From Azospirillum humicireducens (GTDB lineage: Bacteria; Pseudomonadota; Alphaproteobacteria; Azospirillales; Azospirillaceae), in NCBI RefSeq assembly GCF_001639105.2, contig NZ_CP015285.1:1294501-1358500 (forward strand): a DNA stretch of 64,000 bases. Reading direction: 5' to 3'. The position numbers were made by a program, and so were the translations under genes. The first letter of the stretch is position 1; the number at the start of each line of letters is the position of its first letter. The notes under the pieces were generated by a model that was not told the DNA's origin, made no database searches, and was given only the letters and a program-made list of their open reading frames with translations. Positions 17,638 through 26,677 of the stretch are shown here, piece by piece.

Positions 17638-18018
17638 TCAGGATGCCGTGGGCCCCGTGCCGGTGGCATCCGCAGCGGGCTTTGGCGCCGGCGTCACCGG
17701 ATCGCTGTCGATCACCGCCGGAATACCGGCCGGCTCGGCCACAACCGGCAGCGGGGCATGCCCGGCGGTCAGCGTCGCGATGGTGGCCTCCAGTGCTGCA
17801 AGCCGCTCGGCCATCACCTCCTGCTCCTCGCGGGCCTTGGCGGCCATGGCGCGGACGGCCTCGTATTCCTCGCGGCTGACGACGTCCATCCGCGACAGAA
17901 TACGTTCGAGCTGAGCGCGCAACTGGCCTTCGGCCTCTTCGCGCAAGGACGAAAAGGCGCCGAGAGCGCCACCCGCCACACGGGCGAGATCGTCCAAAAT
18001 CCTATTGTCCACCTGCAT
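17638..18018 (-). CDS. ubiK: Ubiquinone accessory factor UbiK (BMFP family)
   Basis: The 126-residue protein has the BMFP-family layout: an N-terminal amphipathic segment (NRILDDLARVAGGALGAFSS), then a long coiled coil (LRAQLERILSRMDVVSREEY, EAVRAMAAKAREEQEVMAER) that would trimerise, and a proline-alanine-rich tail. In E. coli UbiK binds UbiJ and supports the soluble ubiquinone-synthesis complex, and BMFP proteins are membrane fusogenic in vitro. The tail beyond residue 85 is longer than in E. coli. Another ubiquinone gene, ubiX, lies at 25.3 kb. Confidence 0.85.
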   Translation of the reverse strand: MQVDNRILDDLARVAGGALGAFSSLREEAEGQLRAQLERILSRMDVVSREEYEAVRAMAAKAREEQEVMAERLAALEATIATLTAGHAPLPVVAEPAGIPAVIDSDPVTPAPKPAADATGTGPTAS

Positions 18019-18132
18019 CGGCTCTGACTTCCGGTTACCGTTCGTTCATTATGGACGCCGCGGGCGGCGACTTCAACGCCCTTGGCCCGTCACGGGCATG
18101 CCATGGCGCGCAGCCGTGTCATGCGGCGGACA

Positions 18133-21100
18133 TCACGGCTTGGCCGCGGCAGGGGGTGGGGACGCAGCATTGAAGCGGTCGCGCAGGGCCTTCAGGTCCA
18201 AAGTCTGGGTCGGCGCGTCCCAGGGTCCGGCGACGCGCAGAGTGAGCGGCGGCAGATCGCCGTCGGCCTTCACCGCAAGGGTCAAACCCAAATCCACCCG
18301 TTCGTCCGGGAGCGAGACCGTTCCGGTCAGCGTGCCGTCGGCGGGAGCGGTGGTCAGGCGGGCATCGTCGGCGCGAATCACCCCCTTCTCGATGGCGAAG
18401 CGGGCATCCAGCCGCTCCAGCCTGGTCTCCCCTCCCTGCAAGGCACCGGCGACGGCGCCCAGCACCTCCTGCGTCCGTTCGACCCCGGCCAGCCGGCTGC
18501 GCAGCGCGGCGAGATCGACCCCGCGCAGCACACCGCCCGACGCCACCGCCCGGCCGCGACCGGCCAGACTGCGCAGGAGCGCGTCGCCATGGCCACTGCC
18601 GGAAACGGTCATGTCCAAATCCACGGCACCGCCGCTGAGCCCCAGCCCGGCAAATCCGGACAGCGCAGTCCCGAGGTCGGCCTTGACCACGGTGATGTCG
18701 GCGTCGAACTTCGGCTGCTGCCCCGGAATCGCGGCGACACGGCCGCTGATGCCGATCTGACCGCCCTGCCATTCGCCGTCCAACTGCTCCAGGGTCGCGG
18801 TCCCGCTGGAGAGCGTCGCCCTCAGCGCCGGCTGTGCGACGCGCTGTCCGCCGAGAGTCAGCGAGGTGGACGTCAGCGCCAGCCGGCCGTCCGCAAACTG
18901 AATCCAATCGAGGTCCGCGAGAGGATCGACGGGAGGGACAGCCGCCGGATCGGCGGCGGAGGTCACCGCATCGCGCGTGGCGCCGTCACCCACCAGCGGC
19001 GCGTTGCGCAGCCGGTCGAGGTCGAGGTCGCCGGTCTGCAGGTCGGCCTGGAAGGCGGGGCGAGCCGCCTTTCGGTCGATCGCCAGCTTGCCGCGCACCG
19101 GTACGCCGGCGACCAGCCCCTGCAGATTGCTCAGCACCGGTGACGCCGCATTCCCACTCAGTTCGCCGTAAAGGTCCAGCGGACCGAGAGCACGGGCCAG
19201 CCCACGGTCGGCAAACAGCGCCGCGAGGCGCCCCATCTCCGGATGGATCATGCGCAATTTCAGGTCGGCGCTGGGCGTGCGGTCCAGCCCCAGGACGGCG
19301 CCGCCGGCTTCCAGCGTGCCGCCCAGCATTCCGGCGGAAGCCTCGACCGCCAGCCGCTCGCCATCGCCAGCCAGCCGCGCCTTGGCGCTGACGGCGCCCA
19401 GCCGTTCCGGCACCGGCCAACCGGCTGGCCAGGCAACGGCGCTGGGCAGCCCGCCGAGCGACTTGGCCTCTGCCGCCAGGGCGAGGTTCACACCGCGCAG
19501 CGGCATCAGGCTGGCGACCTGCCCGTCAACCCGCGCCGTCAGGCCGGCGATGTTGTCCACCTTGGCTTCGCGCACCGTCAGTGCGCCGGCAGCGACCGTA
19601 GCGTCGAGATGAAGCCCCTGGACCGGCAGGCCGCCCACGGTCAGCTGGCCGATCCGCAGATCGAGGTTCGCGTCGGCAAGTCCGAGAAGTCGCTGCGGCG
19701 CCGGCGCCGTGCCGGCGGAGCCAGCCCGCGGGCCGATCGCGCGCGGCGTTGCCGGCTGGGCCGGCGCCGGTTCGGCCGGCAGGTAACCGTCCAGGAAAAG
19801 GCGGTCGAGTTCGAGGCGCGCGCCGAAGGCGGGACGCCCACGGTCGACATAGGCGACAGCCCCGCTCAGGCGGCTGCTGTCGAAGCGGAAATCGATGCCC
19901 GACATCTCGAAGCGGTCGGCATGCCCCTGCAGCCGGGCCGCCAGAGAGGCGCGGCGCAAGCGGTCGGCGGGAACGGACCGCACATCCAGCTTCACCCATT
20001 CCAGCAGGGCGCGCAGGTTGTCGGCATTCGCCTCCATCCGCATGTCCAGCGTCGGCTGGCCACCCGGCGTGGTCACGTCTCCCGCCGCGACGAAATCCGA
20101 CCCGCCGGGCAGCAGGGCGCTGACCCGGTCGATGTTCAGCCGGCCATCGGCCAGACTCGCTTCGACCCGGCCCTGACGCACCACGCCGCCATTGTAGCTC
20201 AGGGCGTCCACCGCCACATCCAGCTTGGCCTCGACGCCGATCGGCAGCGCGAAGGACACTCCCGGCTGCTTGGCCCCTCCGGTTGCGGGAGTCGTGTGAG
20301 CCGTGGCGGCTGAACCGGCCGCCGTGCCGCCCTGTGCGCCCCGCGCGAGCCATGAATCAAGGTCGAGCCGGTTGACGGCGAGCGTCACTTCGGTCCGCGG
20401 CACCTCGCGCCTGGCGGGATCGCCGGCCCTGAGGGTGGCGCTTCCGGTCGCGCGGGTGTCGCCCAGCTGAGCTTCCAGGCTGGAGAATGTGGCAAGGCTG
20501 GTTCCCGCCTCCACCGTCGCGCGCAGATTGAAGGGCTGGGCCAGCGCCGCAGGCCGGCGCGCGTCCACCAGCTTGGCGAAGTCGCTGCCCTCGGCACGGA
20601 GGTCGCCCTGCACCTTCGATCCGCCCCCGCCGGTCAGAATGCCGGCGAAGCGGAGGGTCGCATCGGTATGGGGCATGGACAGGGTGGCCCGCACCGGCAC
20701 CGCCGCCCCTTCGGTGAAGCGGCCGGCGGTCGCCTCGCCATGCAGGGGCAGGCCGCGGAATCGGAAGTCGCCCTGGATTTGGAAGGGGCCGTTGAGGCTG
20801 CCGGCGGCGATGCGGGCGCTCACCCCCTCCACCGTCTCGGTGCGGCCGTTGCGGTCGTCGCGATAGATCACGGTGCCTTTGTCGATCAGCACCTGATCGA
20901 AGCTGACGGCGGACACCAGCCCTTCGGCGGCACCCAGCCCGTCGCCGGACCTGCCGCCGGTGGTGGACAGGTCCCAATTGATCCGTCCGTCCATCAGGAC
21001 TTCCACCACGAAGGTCGGCTCGACCAGCGTGATGCTCTCGACCTGGATGCGGCCGCTCAGCAGGGGGACGAGCGAGACACGGGCGTCCAGCTTCTTCAGC

Positions 21101-21348
21101 CGCACCATGTCGGGTTCGGCGGCGCCGGCGGCATTGGCCAGCCGGGCGTCGCGCACCGTCAGCGCCGGAGACGGCAGCAGGGTGAAGCCGACATCGCCCC
21201 GCAACTCCACCTGCCGGCCGGTCGTCTGCGATATACGCTCGGCGATGGTGCCCTTGTAGGCGTTCCAATCGATGAGGCTCGGCGCTGCCAACAGGATGCC
21301 GGCCAGAACCACCAGTCCGGCCAGTGCAGCGATCAGGATCTTCTTCAC
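18133..21348 (-). CDS. AsmA family protein
   Basis: The 1071-residue protein starts with one transmembrane anchor (residues about 4-24, LIAALAGLVVLAGILLAAPS). The AsmA signature follows at once (WNAYKGTIAERISQTTGRQV, then a long beta-rich periplasmic region. The C-terminal AsmA_2 domain contains WQGGQIGISGRVAAIPGQQP and GRAVASGGVLRGVDLAAL. AsmA-type proteins are thought to form hydrophobic bridges that move phospholipids to the outer membrane. The start codon is GTG with GGAAGG upstream. Several alanine, proline and threonine-rich linkers break the repeat region (around residues 345 and 535). Confidence 0.92.
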   Translation of the reverse strand: MKKILIAALAGLVVLAGILLAAPSLIDWNAYKGTIAERISQTTGRQVELRGDVGFTLLPSPALTVRDARLANAAGAAEPDMVRLKKLDARVSLVPLLSGRIQVESITLVEPTFVVEVLMDGRINWDLSTTGGRSGDGLGAAEGLVSAVSFDQVLIDKGTVIYRDDRNGRTETVEGVSARIAAGSLNGPFQIQGDFRFRGLPLHGEATAGRFTEGAAVPVRATLSMPHTDATLRFAGILTGGGGSKVQGDLRAEGSDFAKLVDARRPAALAQPFNLRATVEAGTSLATFSSLEAQLGDTRATGSATLRAGDPARREVPRTEVTLAVNRLDLDSWLARGAQGGTAAGSAATAHTTPATGGAKQPGVSFALPIGVEAKLDVAVDALSYNGGVVRQGRVEASLADGRLNIDRVSALLPGGSDFVAAGDVTTPGGQPTLDMRMEANADNLRALLEWVKLDVRSVPADRLRRASLAARLQGHADRFEMSGIDFRFDSSRLSGAVAYVDRGRPAFGARLELDRLFLDGYLPAEPAPAQPATPRAIGPRAGSAGTAPAPQRLLGLADANLDLRIGQLTVGGLPVQGLHLDATVAAGALTVREAKVDNIAGLTARVDGQVASLMPLRGVNLALAAEAKSLGGLPSAVAWPAGWPVPERLGAVSAKARLAGDGERLAVEASAGMLGGTLEAGGAVLGLDRTPSADLKLRMIHPEMGRLAALFADRGLARALGPLDLYGELSGNAASPVLSNLQGLVAGVPVRGKLAIDRKAARPAFQADLQTGDLDLDRLRNAPLVGDGATRDAVTSAADPAAVPPVDPLADLDWIQFADGRLALTSTSLTLGGQRVAQPALRATLSSGTATLEQLDGEWQGGQIGISGRVAAIPGQQPKFDADITVVKADLGTALSGFAGLGLSGGAVDLDMTVSGSGHGDALLRSLAGRGRAVASGGVLRGVDLAALRSRLAGVERTQEVLGAVAGALQGGETRLERLDARFAIEKGVIRADDARLTTAPADGTLTGTVSLPDERVDLGLTLAVKADGDLPPLTLRVAGPWDAPTQTLDLKALRDRFNAASPPPAAAKP

Positions 21349-21700
21349 CGGGTTTCCGCCTTCCCTGCGCCGGCCTTATCCTCGGCCGTGCCCCTTTGCC
21401 ACGTCAATGTTACCACGTCGTCGCCATCGACCGGCACCCGCCCGTTCCCCCATAGGATACGGACAGATGCGCGCTTGCCTTCGCCGCCCCTCTTCCTCCG
21501 CGCCGGTCGGGAACCGATGGCGGCTTCCGACGAGGAGCGTCCTTCGGTAAGCTAGCGCCCGCAGAAGAAACAAGCAATTTGGGCAATCCCACGGCCAAGT
21601 TGGGGCCTGCCCGATTTTTTCCCCGGAATTCTCCGCTTGCGGCCGCTCGACCCGGCCGCACCGGAACCGAAACCGCAGATTCAGCTGACGGAGATCTGCC
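21349..21700. other. Intergenic region between divergent asmA-like and DUF4169 genes
   Basis: These 352 bases should contain the promoters of the AsmA-like gene (minus) and of the DUF4169 gene (plus). I found no convincing reading frame, strong palindrome or consensus promoter. A TTTTTT run and slightly lower GC occur around 21610. Confidence 0.5.
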
Positions 21701-21883
21701 ATGGGCGACGTGGTCAACCTCAACCGCTTCCGCAAGACCCGCGAACGGGCCGAACGCGCGAAGGAAGCCGAAGCGAATCGGGCCCGATTCGGACGCACCA
21801 AAGCCGAGAAGGAACGAGATCGCAAGGAGGCCGAGCGGAGCACTCAAACTTTGGATGGGCATAGGCTTGACGACAAAAATTGA
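21701..21883 (+). CDS. DUF4169 family small protein
   Basis: The 60-residue protein is highly charged and helical, beginning MGDVVNLNRFRKTRERAERA and ending RLDDKN, which matches the alphaproteobacterial DUF4169 family. Conserved features are the N-terminal VNLNRFRK segment, the NRARFGRTKAEKERDRKEAE centre and the terminal LDGHRLDD. No function is known. A GGAG ribosome binding site lies eight bases upstream of ATG. In many alphaproteobacteria this family lies beside fumC and a ribbon-helix-helix gene; here those lie 16 kb away. Confidence 0.88.
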   Translation: MGDVVNLNRFRKTRERAERAKEAEANRARFGRTKAEKERDRKEAERSTQTLDGHRLDDKN

Positions 21884-22060
21884 GCCGTTCGTCCCAAAGC
21901 ACGGCAAAGACCAAGTTTTTCACTCGGAATAACCTCAGCGTTTTTGTTACTATTGGATACACCGATAGTTCACTATTGCGACTATCACGGCGATCATGTG
22001 ACAGTACCTGGCAGGGGCGCCGACGGGCGCACTCCCTGGCTGTCGGAAAGGGCCGTCATC

Positions 22061-22885
22061 ATGGTCGACATGACGTCGTTTCGCGGATCCGTTCAAACGC
22101 CTCAAACGCACAACCCGGCACACGGTCCGTCTTGGCTGCCGCCGATCCGGGCGGTGGAGATCGACCGTCCCTGGGTCTGGCTGGCATCCGCCTGGCAGGA
22201 CATGATGGCAGCCCCCGCCATCAGCTTCGCCTATGGCGTGCTGGCGGTCATCTCCAGCTTCGCGCTCGTGGTCGGGCTGGCCATGCTGGACATGGAATAC
22301 CTGCTGCTGCCGATGGGCGCCGGCTTCATGCTGGTCGGCCCGCTCCTGGCGGTCGGGCTGTACGAGACCAGCCGGCTGCTGGAACTCGGCGAACGCCCGA
22401 CCTTCGGCAAGGTTGCCGCAGCCTATCGCCGCAATGGCGTGCAGATCGCCGGGATCGGGCTGGTGCTGATGCTGGCCATGCTGGCCTGGATCCGCATTGC
22501 CTTCCTGATCTTCGCCCTGTTCTTCTCGGCCGAGCCGCCGGCGCTGGACCAGTTGGTCGACCGAATCTTCTTCTCGGCCGAGACCATTCCGTTCCTGCTG
22601 ACCGGGACGCTGTTCGGCGGAGTCATCGCAACGGCGGTCTTCTCCATCGCCGTGGTGTCGATCCCGATGCTGCTCGACCGCGAGACCGACGTCTTCACCG
22701 CCATGGCGACCAGCATTGCCGTGGTGCGGGCCAACATCCGGCCGATGATCGCCTGGGGCTTCCTCATCGCCCTGTTCATGAGCGCCGGCATGGTCACCGC
22801 CTTCATCGGTCTGGCGATCGCCCTGCCGGTGATCGGGCACGCCTCCTGGCATTGCTACCGCGATCTGGTCGGCCCGGGCCGGTAA
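22061..22885 (+). CDS. DUF2189 family membrane protein
   Basis: The 274-residue integral membrane protein matches DUF2189, with about six hydrophobic helices (for example near residues 58-78, 83-103 and 137-157) and the family motif GPLLAVGLYETSRLLELGER. Its function is unknown. ATG at 22061 is preceded by GGAAAGGG. The upstream 100 bases are AT-rich with three ACTAT repeats, including GATAGT and ACTATC as inverted halves (21964-21986), which may be an operator. A bidirectional terminator follows. Confidence 0.85.
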   Translation: MVDMTSFRGSVQTPQTHNPAHGPSWLPPIRAVEIDRPWVWLASAWQDMMAAPAISFAYGVLAVISSFALVVGLAMLDMEYLLLPMGAGFMLVGPLLAVGLYETSRLLELGERPTFGKVAAAYRRNGVQIAGIGLVLMLAMLAWIRIAFLIFALFFSAEPPALDQLVDRIFFSAETIPFLLTGTLFGGVIATAVFSIAVVSIPMLLDRETDVFTAMATSIAVVRANIRPMIAWGFLIALFMSAGMVTAFIGLAIALPVIGHASWHCYRDLVGPGR

Positions 22886-22904
22886 CGCAGCCGCAACCTT
22901 GACG

Positions 22905-22936
22905 AAGCCCTCTCCCGTGCGCGGGGGAGGGCTTTT
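22905..22936. terminator. Rho-independent terminator between convergent genes
   Basis: AAGCCCTCTCCCG pairs with CGGGGGAGGGCTT around a short TGCG-type loop, with one wobble position. The stem is flanked by A and T runs (AAG on the left, TTTT on the right), so it can serve both the DUF2189 gene (plus) and the DUF1192 gene (minus). Confidence 0.85.
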
Positions 22937-22954
22937 CCGTCGGACCTTCTTGAA

Positions 22955-23152
22955 TCAGCCCTTCTTGAAGAAGGCCTCGGCGGCCGACTTCTGAGCCCGC
23001 TTGGCGGCGATGGCGGCGCGGGCGCGCTCCACCTCCGCCTGAAGCGTCGCGATGTAGGCCTCCAGTTCGGCCACACCCATCACGGTCAGGTCCTTCGGCG
23101 CCGGCTTGGCCTTTCGCGGCTCCAGATCCTCGAAACGGTCGTCGATGGCCAT
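22955..23152 (-). CDS. DUF1192 family small protein
   Basis: The 65-residue protein matches DUF1192: the conserved N-terminal DDRFEDLEPRK, then the LTVMGVAELEAYIATLQAEV segment and a basic helical end (AAKRAQKSAAEAFFKKG). It is probably a short coiled coil. No function is established. It is divergent from the quinone oxidoreductase gene. Confidence 0.87.
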   Translation of the reverse strand: MAIDDRFEDLEPRKAKPAPKDLTVMGVAELEAYIATLQAEVERARAAIAAKRAQKSAAEAFFKKG

Positions 23153-23293
23153 GGCTTGGTTCCCTCCCCTGCCGCGTGTCTCGCCTTCGCCTTGTCAGGC
23201 CGGTCGGTCAAATCTACCTTTCGAGCCGGACAATTCCAATGCACCGGTGCCGGCAAATGCCTGCCCGACCACGGAAATGAAGGGAAGTACGCC

Positions 23294-24310
23294 ATGGGCC
23301 TCGCCTTGCCCGACAGCATGCGCTGCGTCGAGATCACCCAGCCCGGAGGGCCGGAGGTGCTGCACCCCACCCGCCGTCCCGCCCCGGTGCCCGGCCCCGG
23401 CGAGATCCTGGTGGAGGTCGCCGCCGCAGGTGTGAACCGTCCCGACACCCTGCAGCGCCAGGGCCGCTACGACCCGCCTCCGGGCGCGTCCGACCTGCCC
23501 GGGCTGGAACTGTCCGGCACGGTCATCGCTATTGGCGAGGGCGTCGAGTCGTGGGCCAGCGGAGATCGCGTCTGCGCGCTCGTGGCCGGCGGCGGCTATG
23601 CCGAATATTGCGCGGTGCCGGCGGTGCAGGCCCTGCCGGTGCCCGGCCCGCTGTCGATGGTCGAGGCGGCGGCGGTGCCGGAGACCTTCTTCACCGTCTG
23701 GACGAACGTGTTCGAACGCGGCGCCCTGAAGCGCGGCGAGACGCTGCTGGTCCATGGCGGGTCGAGCGGCATCGGCACCACGGCGATCCAGCTGGCGAAA
23801 GCCTTCGGCGCCACGGTCTTCACCACCGCCGGCAGCGACGACAAGTGCCGGGCCTGCGAACAGCTCGGCGCCGACCGGGCGATCAACTACAGGACCGAGG
23901 ATTTCGCCGCGGTGATCCGCGAGGCGACCGGCGGTCGCGGCGTCGATGTGGTGCTGGACATGGTCGGCGGCGACTATATCGCCCGCGACATCGACATCAT
24001 GGCGATCGACGGGCGTCACGTCTCCATCGCCTTCCTGCAGGGGGCCAAGGTGTCGCTGAACATGGCGCCGGTGATGACCAAGCGCCTGACGCTGACCGGA
24101 TCGACCCTGCGCGCCCGCCCGGTGTCCGAGAAGGGCCGCATCGCCGCCGCCCTGCGCGAGCATGTCTGGCCGCTTTTGGAGTCCGGCGGGATCAAGCCGC
24201 AGATTCACTGCACCTTCCCGCTGGACGAGGCGGCGGAGGCCCATCGCCTGATGGAAAGCAGCGCCCATATCGGCAAGATCGTGCTCACCGTCGGGGCGGA
24301 CCCGGTCTGA
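23294..24310 (+). CDS. Zinc-free quinone oxidoreductase (PIG3/zeta-crystallin type)
   Basis: The 338-residue protein is a medium-chain dehydrogenase/reductase without the structural zinc site. It has the catalytic-domain motifs AGVNRPDTLQRQGRYDPPPG, SDLPGLELSGTV and the NADPH-binding stretch LLVHGGSSGIGTTAIQLAKA. This is the TIGR02824 PIG3 group, which reduces quinones with NADPH. ATG at 23294 has AAGGGAAG eight bases upstream, and upstream in-frame residues are not conserved in character. Confidence 0.92.
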   Translation: MGLALPDSMRCVEITQPGGPEVLHPTRRPAPVPGPGEILVEVAAAGVNRPDTLQRQGRYDPPPGASDLPGLELSGTVIAIGEGVESWASGDRVCALVAGGGYAEYCAVPAVQALPVPGPLSMVEAAAVPETFFTVWTNVFERGALKRGETLLVHGGSSGIGTTAIQLAKAFGATVFTTAGSDDKCRACEQLGADRAINYRTEDFAAVIREATGGRGVDVVLDMVGGDYIARDIDIMAIDGRHVSIAFLQGAKVSLNMAPVMTKRLTLTGSTLRARPVSEKGRIAAALREHVWPLLESGGIKPQIHCTFPLDEAAEAHRLMESSAHIGKIVLTVGADPV

Positions 24311-24619
24311 GCAGGCCGGCGGAACGGTCCGGGATGCAAAACCGGACCGCATTCTGCGCTTTCTTCGTCGATGCGGCGCCGTCGGGCTTGCCTTGGACAG
24401 CCAAGACGGGTTAGCAGAGGCGAGCGGGCGGCCGGGATTTCCCGGTGCGCCTGCGCAAGCATGCTTACGCGGACCGGTATTCGCCCTATATCGTGGTGAC
24501 GAGGAAGGGGCGACTGCCCCGGGATCGCGGAACCGCTCTCGCGCCGCATAACGAGTTCGAACGACCGGCCGCACCACCCGCCAGCGGGTGCGGCCGGTGA
24601 AGAGTTGTCAGGAGGGATG
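24311..24619. other. Intergenic region upstream of the DUF1013 gene
   Basis: About 310 bases without a gene. The only clear structure is a strong hairpin at 24564-24598, in which ACCGGCCGCACC pairs perfectly with GGTGCGGCCGGT around an 11-base loop. It ends 12 bases before the GGAGGG ribosome binding site of the next gene. Confidence 0.6.
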
Positions 24620-25234
24620 ATGGCACTGCCCTTGATGCCGAAAGCGACGGCCGTTTGGCTGGTCGAGAACACGTCCTTGTCCTTCGAGCAGATCGCCGCC
24701 TTCTGCGGCATGCATTCGCTGGAAGTCCAGGCCATCGCCGACGGCGAGGTCGCGGTCGGCATGGTGGGGCTGGACCCCATCGCCAACGGCCAGCTGACCA
24801 AGCAGGAGATCGAGCGCTGCGAGAAGAACCAGGATCTGCGCCTGAAGCTGCTGGTCGCCGACCTGCCGCAGGTCGCCTCCCGGTCCAAGGGCCCGCGCTA
24901 CACCCCGATCACCAAGCGCGGTGACAAGCCCGACGCCATCGCCTGGCTGCTGAAGCATCATCCGGAACTGTCCGACGCGCAGGTCTGCCGCCTGATCGGC
25001 ACCACCAAGCCGACCATCGCCGCCGTGCGCGACCGCACCCACTGGAACGTCGCCAACATCAAGCCGCGCAGCCCGGTCATGCTGGGTCTCTGCTCCGGCC
25101 GCGAGTTGGAAGAGGCGCTGGCTTTGGCCATCCGCCGCGGCGGCGTGCCCCGCGCGCCCGAGGATGCCGCCGAGGACTTCTATGGCGAGAGCCGCGACGA
25201 CGACCGCTATTCCGAACAGGAAGACGCCCATTGA
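24620..25234 (+). CDS. DUF1013 family regulator (often annotated as cell-cycle regulator TrcR)
   Basis: The 204-residue protein belongs to DUF1013, a family nearly universal in alphaproteobacteria and often named cell-cycle transcriptional regulator TrcR. It starts MALPLMPKATAVWLVENTSL and has two helix-turn-helix-like segments, one in LSFEQIAAFCGMHSLEVQAI and one in LSDAQVCRLIGTTKPTIAAV. The acidic C-terminal tail is variable. Tandem ATGs at 24617 and 24620 follow GGAGGG; the second gives better spacing. A strong hairpin just upstream of the ribosome binding site could influence translation. Confidence 0.85.
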   Translation: MALPLMPKATAVWLVENTSLSFEQIAAFCGMHSLEVQAIADGEVAVGMVGLDPIANGQLTKQEIERCEKNQDLRLKLLVADLPQVASRSKGPRYTPITKRGDKPDAIAWLLKHHPELSDAQVCRLIGTTKPTIAAVRDRTHWNVANIKPRSPVMLGLCSGRELEEALALAIRRGGVPRAPEDAAEDFYGESRDDDRYSEQEDAH

Positions 25235-25278
25235 TGCCATCCCTTTCCCCGTCGCGGGAGAGGGCATGAAAGCAAGCG

Positions 25279-25872
25279 ATGACCGACCGCAACACACCTC
25301 CGCCCCGGCTCGTCGTCGGCATCAGCGGCGCGTCGGGGGTGATCTACGGTATCCGCATGCTGCAGACGCTGCGGCGGATCGGCGTCGAATCGCATCTGGT
25401 CGTCAGCCGGTCCGCCGAAGTGACGCTGGCGCATGAAACCGCAATGAAGGTGGCGGAGCTGCGGGCGCTGGCCGACGTCAGCTATTCCGCCGCCGATATC
25501 GGGGCGGCGATCTCCAGCGGCAGTTTCCGCACGCTGGGCATGGTGGTCGCCCCCTGTTCGGTCCGCACGATGAGCGAGATCGCCAGCGGCGTGACCTCCA
25601 CCCTGCTGACCCGTGCCGCCGACGTGGCCTTGAAGGAGCGGCGGCGGCTGGTTCTGATGGTGCGGGAGACACCGCTGCATCTGGGCCATCTGCGCACCAT
25701 GACCGCGCTGGCGGAAATGGGAGCGGTGATCGCGCCGCCGGTGCCGGCCTTCTATGCGCAGCCGGAGAGCATCGACGATCTGGTGAACCATTCGGTGGGG
25801 CGGGTGCTGGACCTGTTCGGGCTTGATTCCGGCACTCTGCGCCGGTGGGGTGAGCGTCCGGCGGAGGGCTGA
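25279..25872 (+). CDS. ubiX: Flavin prenyltransferase UbiX
   Basis: UbiX attaches a dimethylallyl group to FMN to make the prenylated flavin cofactor of the UbiD decarboxylase in ubiquinone synthesis. The 197-residue product has VVGISGASGVIYGIR, the phosphate-binding VAPCSVRTMSEIASG, and RRLVLMVRETPLHLGHLR. The length is typical. A GC-rich hairpin (25234-25267) lies between the DUF1013 stop and this start, and the RBS-like GAGAGGGC precedes ATG by about 15 bases. No ubiD is in the window. Confidence 0.96.
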   Translation: MTDRNTPPPRLVVGISGASGVIYGIRMLQTLRRIGVESHLVVSRSAEVTLAHETAMKVAELRALADVSYSAADIGAAISSGSFRTLGMVVAPCSVRTMSEIASGVTSTLLTRAADVALKERRRLVLMVRETPLHLGHLRTMTALAEMGAVIAPPVPAFYAQPESIDDLVNHSVGRVLDLFGLDSGTLRRWGERPAEG

Positions 25873-25996
25873 CCCGCGCTGCAATGCCGCAACGGGCGGC
25901 TTGGACCGCGGACGCAATGCCGTTATACCGCTGTCGATGCGAAATGATGCGGAGCCGGCGCCGCCGCCGGCAGACAGTAACGGGGACAAGCCGACC

Positions 25997-26677
25997 ATGC
26001 CGTTCAGCAGTCAACCGAGCGAGCCCATCCGCCAGCTTCTGGCCGGCATCAAGGCGTTCCGCGCCCGCTATTACGAACGCCGGCCCGACAGCATGCGACA
26101 GCTGGCCACCGAAGGCCAGCATCCGGAGGTTCTGCTGATCGGCTGTTCCGACAGCCGCGTCGATCCTGCCCTGCTGACCATGGCGGAACCCGGCGAGCTG
26201 TTCGTCGTGCGCAACGTCGCAAATCTCGTCCCGCCCTATCAGCCCGACGGCGCCTATCACGGCACCTCGGCCGCCATCGAATATGCGGTCAAATCGCTGA
26301 AGGTGTCCGAGATCATCGTGCTGGGCCACGCCCAATGTGGCGGTATCCAGGGCTTGATCCGGCTGCGCGCCGGCCAGAAGTCGAACGATGATTTCGTGTC
26401 CCCCTGGGTGTCGATCGCCGGTTCGGCGCTCGACCCCTATGTAGGACCGGAAGGCTCCGAACAGGCACGGGCCGATGCGGAAAAGCTGCAAAGCACCCCG
26501 GCGGTGATCGAGCGGGCGGCAGTCAGGGCATCGGTCGAGAATCTGATGACCTTCCCCTTCGTGCGCCAGGGGGTGGAAGCCGGGACGCTGAACATCCATG
26601 GCTGGTGGTTCGACATTCAATCGGGCGAAATGTGGGCGATCAACCCGACCAGCCGCCTGTTCCAGCCGGTCGAGTGA
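25997..26677 (+). CDS. Beta-class carbonic anhydrase
   Basis: The enzyme interconverts carbon dioxide and bicarbonate. In the 226-residue product the zinc ligands are Cys50, His111 and Cys114 (IGCSDSR and LGHAQCGG), and the catalytic dyad is Asp52-Arg54. The length fits the bacterial beta class. I chose ATG at 25997 because GGGGA lies upstream; an in-frame ATG at 25937 would add 20 proline and alanine-rich residues with no RBS. The stop codon lies inside the first arm of the palindromic element that follows. Confidence 0.95.
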   Translation: MPFSSQPSEPIRQLLAGIKAFRARYYERRPDSMRQLATEGQHPEVLLIGCSDSRVDPALLTMAEPGELFVVRNVANLVPPYQPDGAYHGTSAAIEYAVKSLKVSEIIVLGHAQCGGIQGLIRLRAGQKSNDDFVSPWVSIAGSALDPYVGPEGSEQARADAEKLQSTPAVIERAAVRASVENLMTFPFVRQGVEAGTLNIHGWWFDIQSGEMWAINPTSRLFQPVE

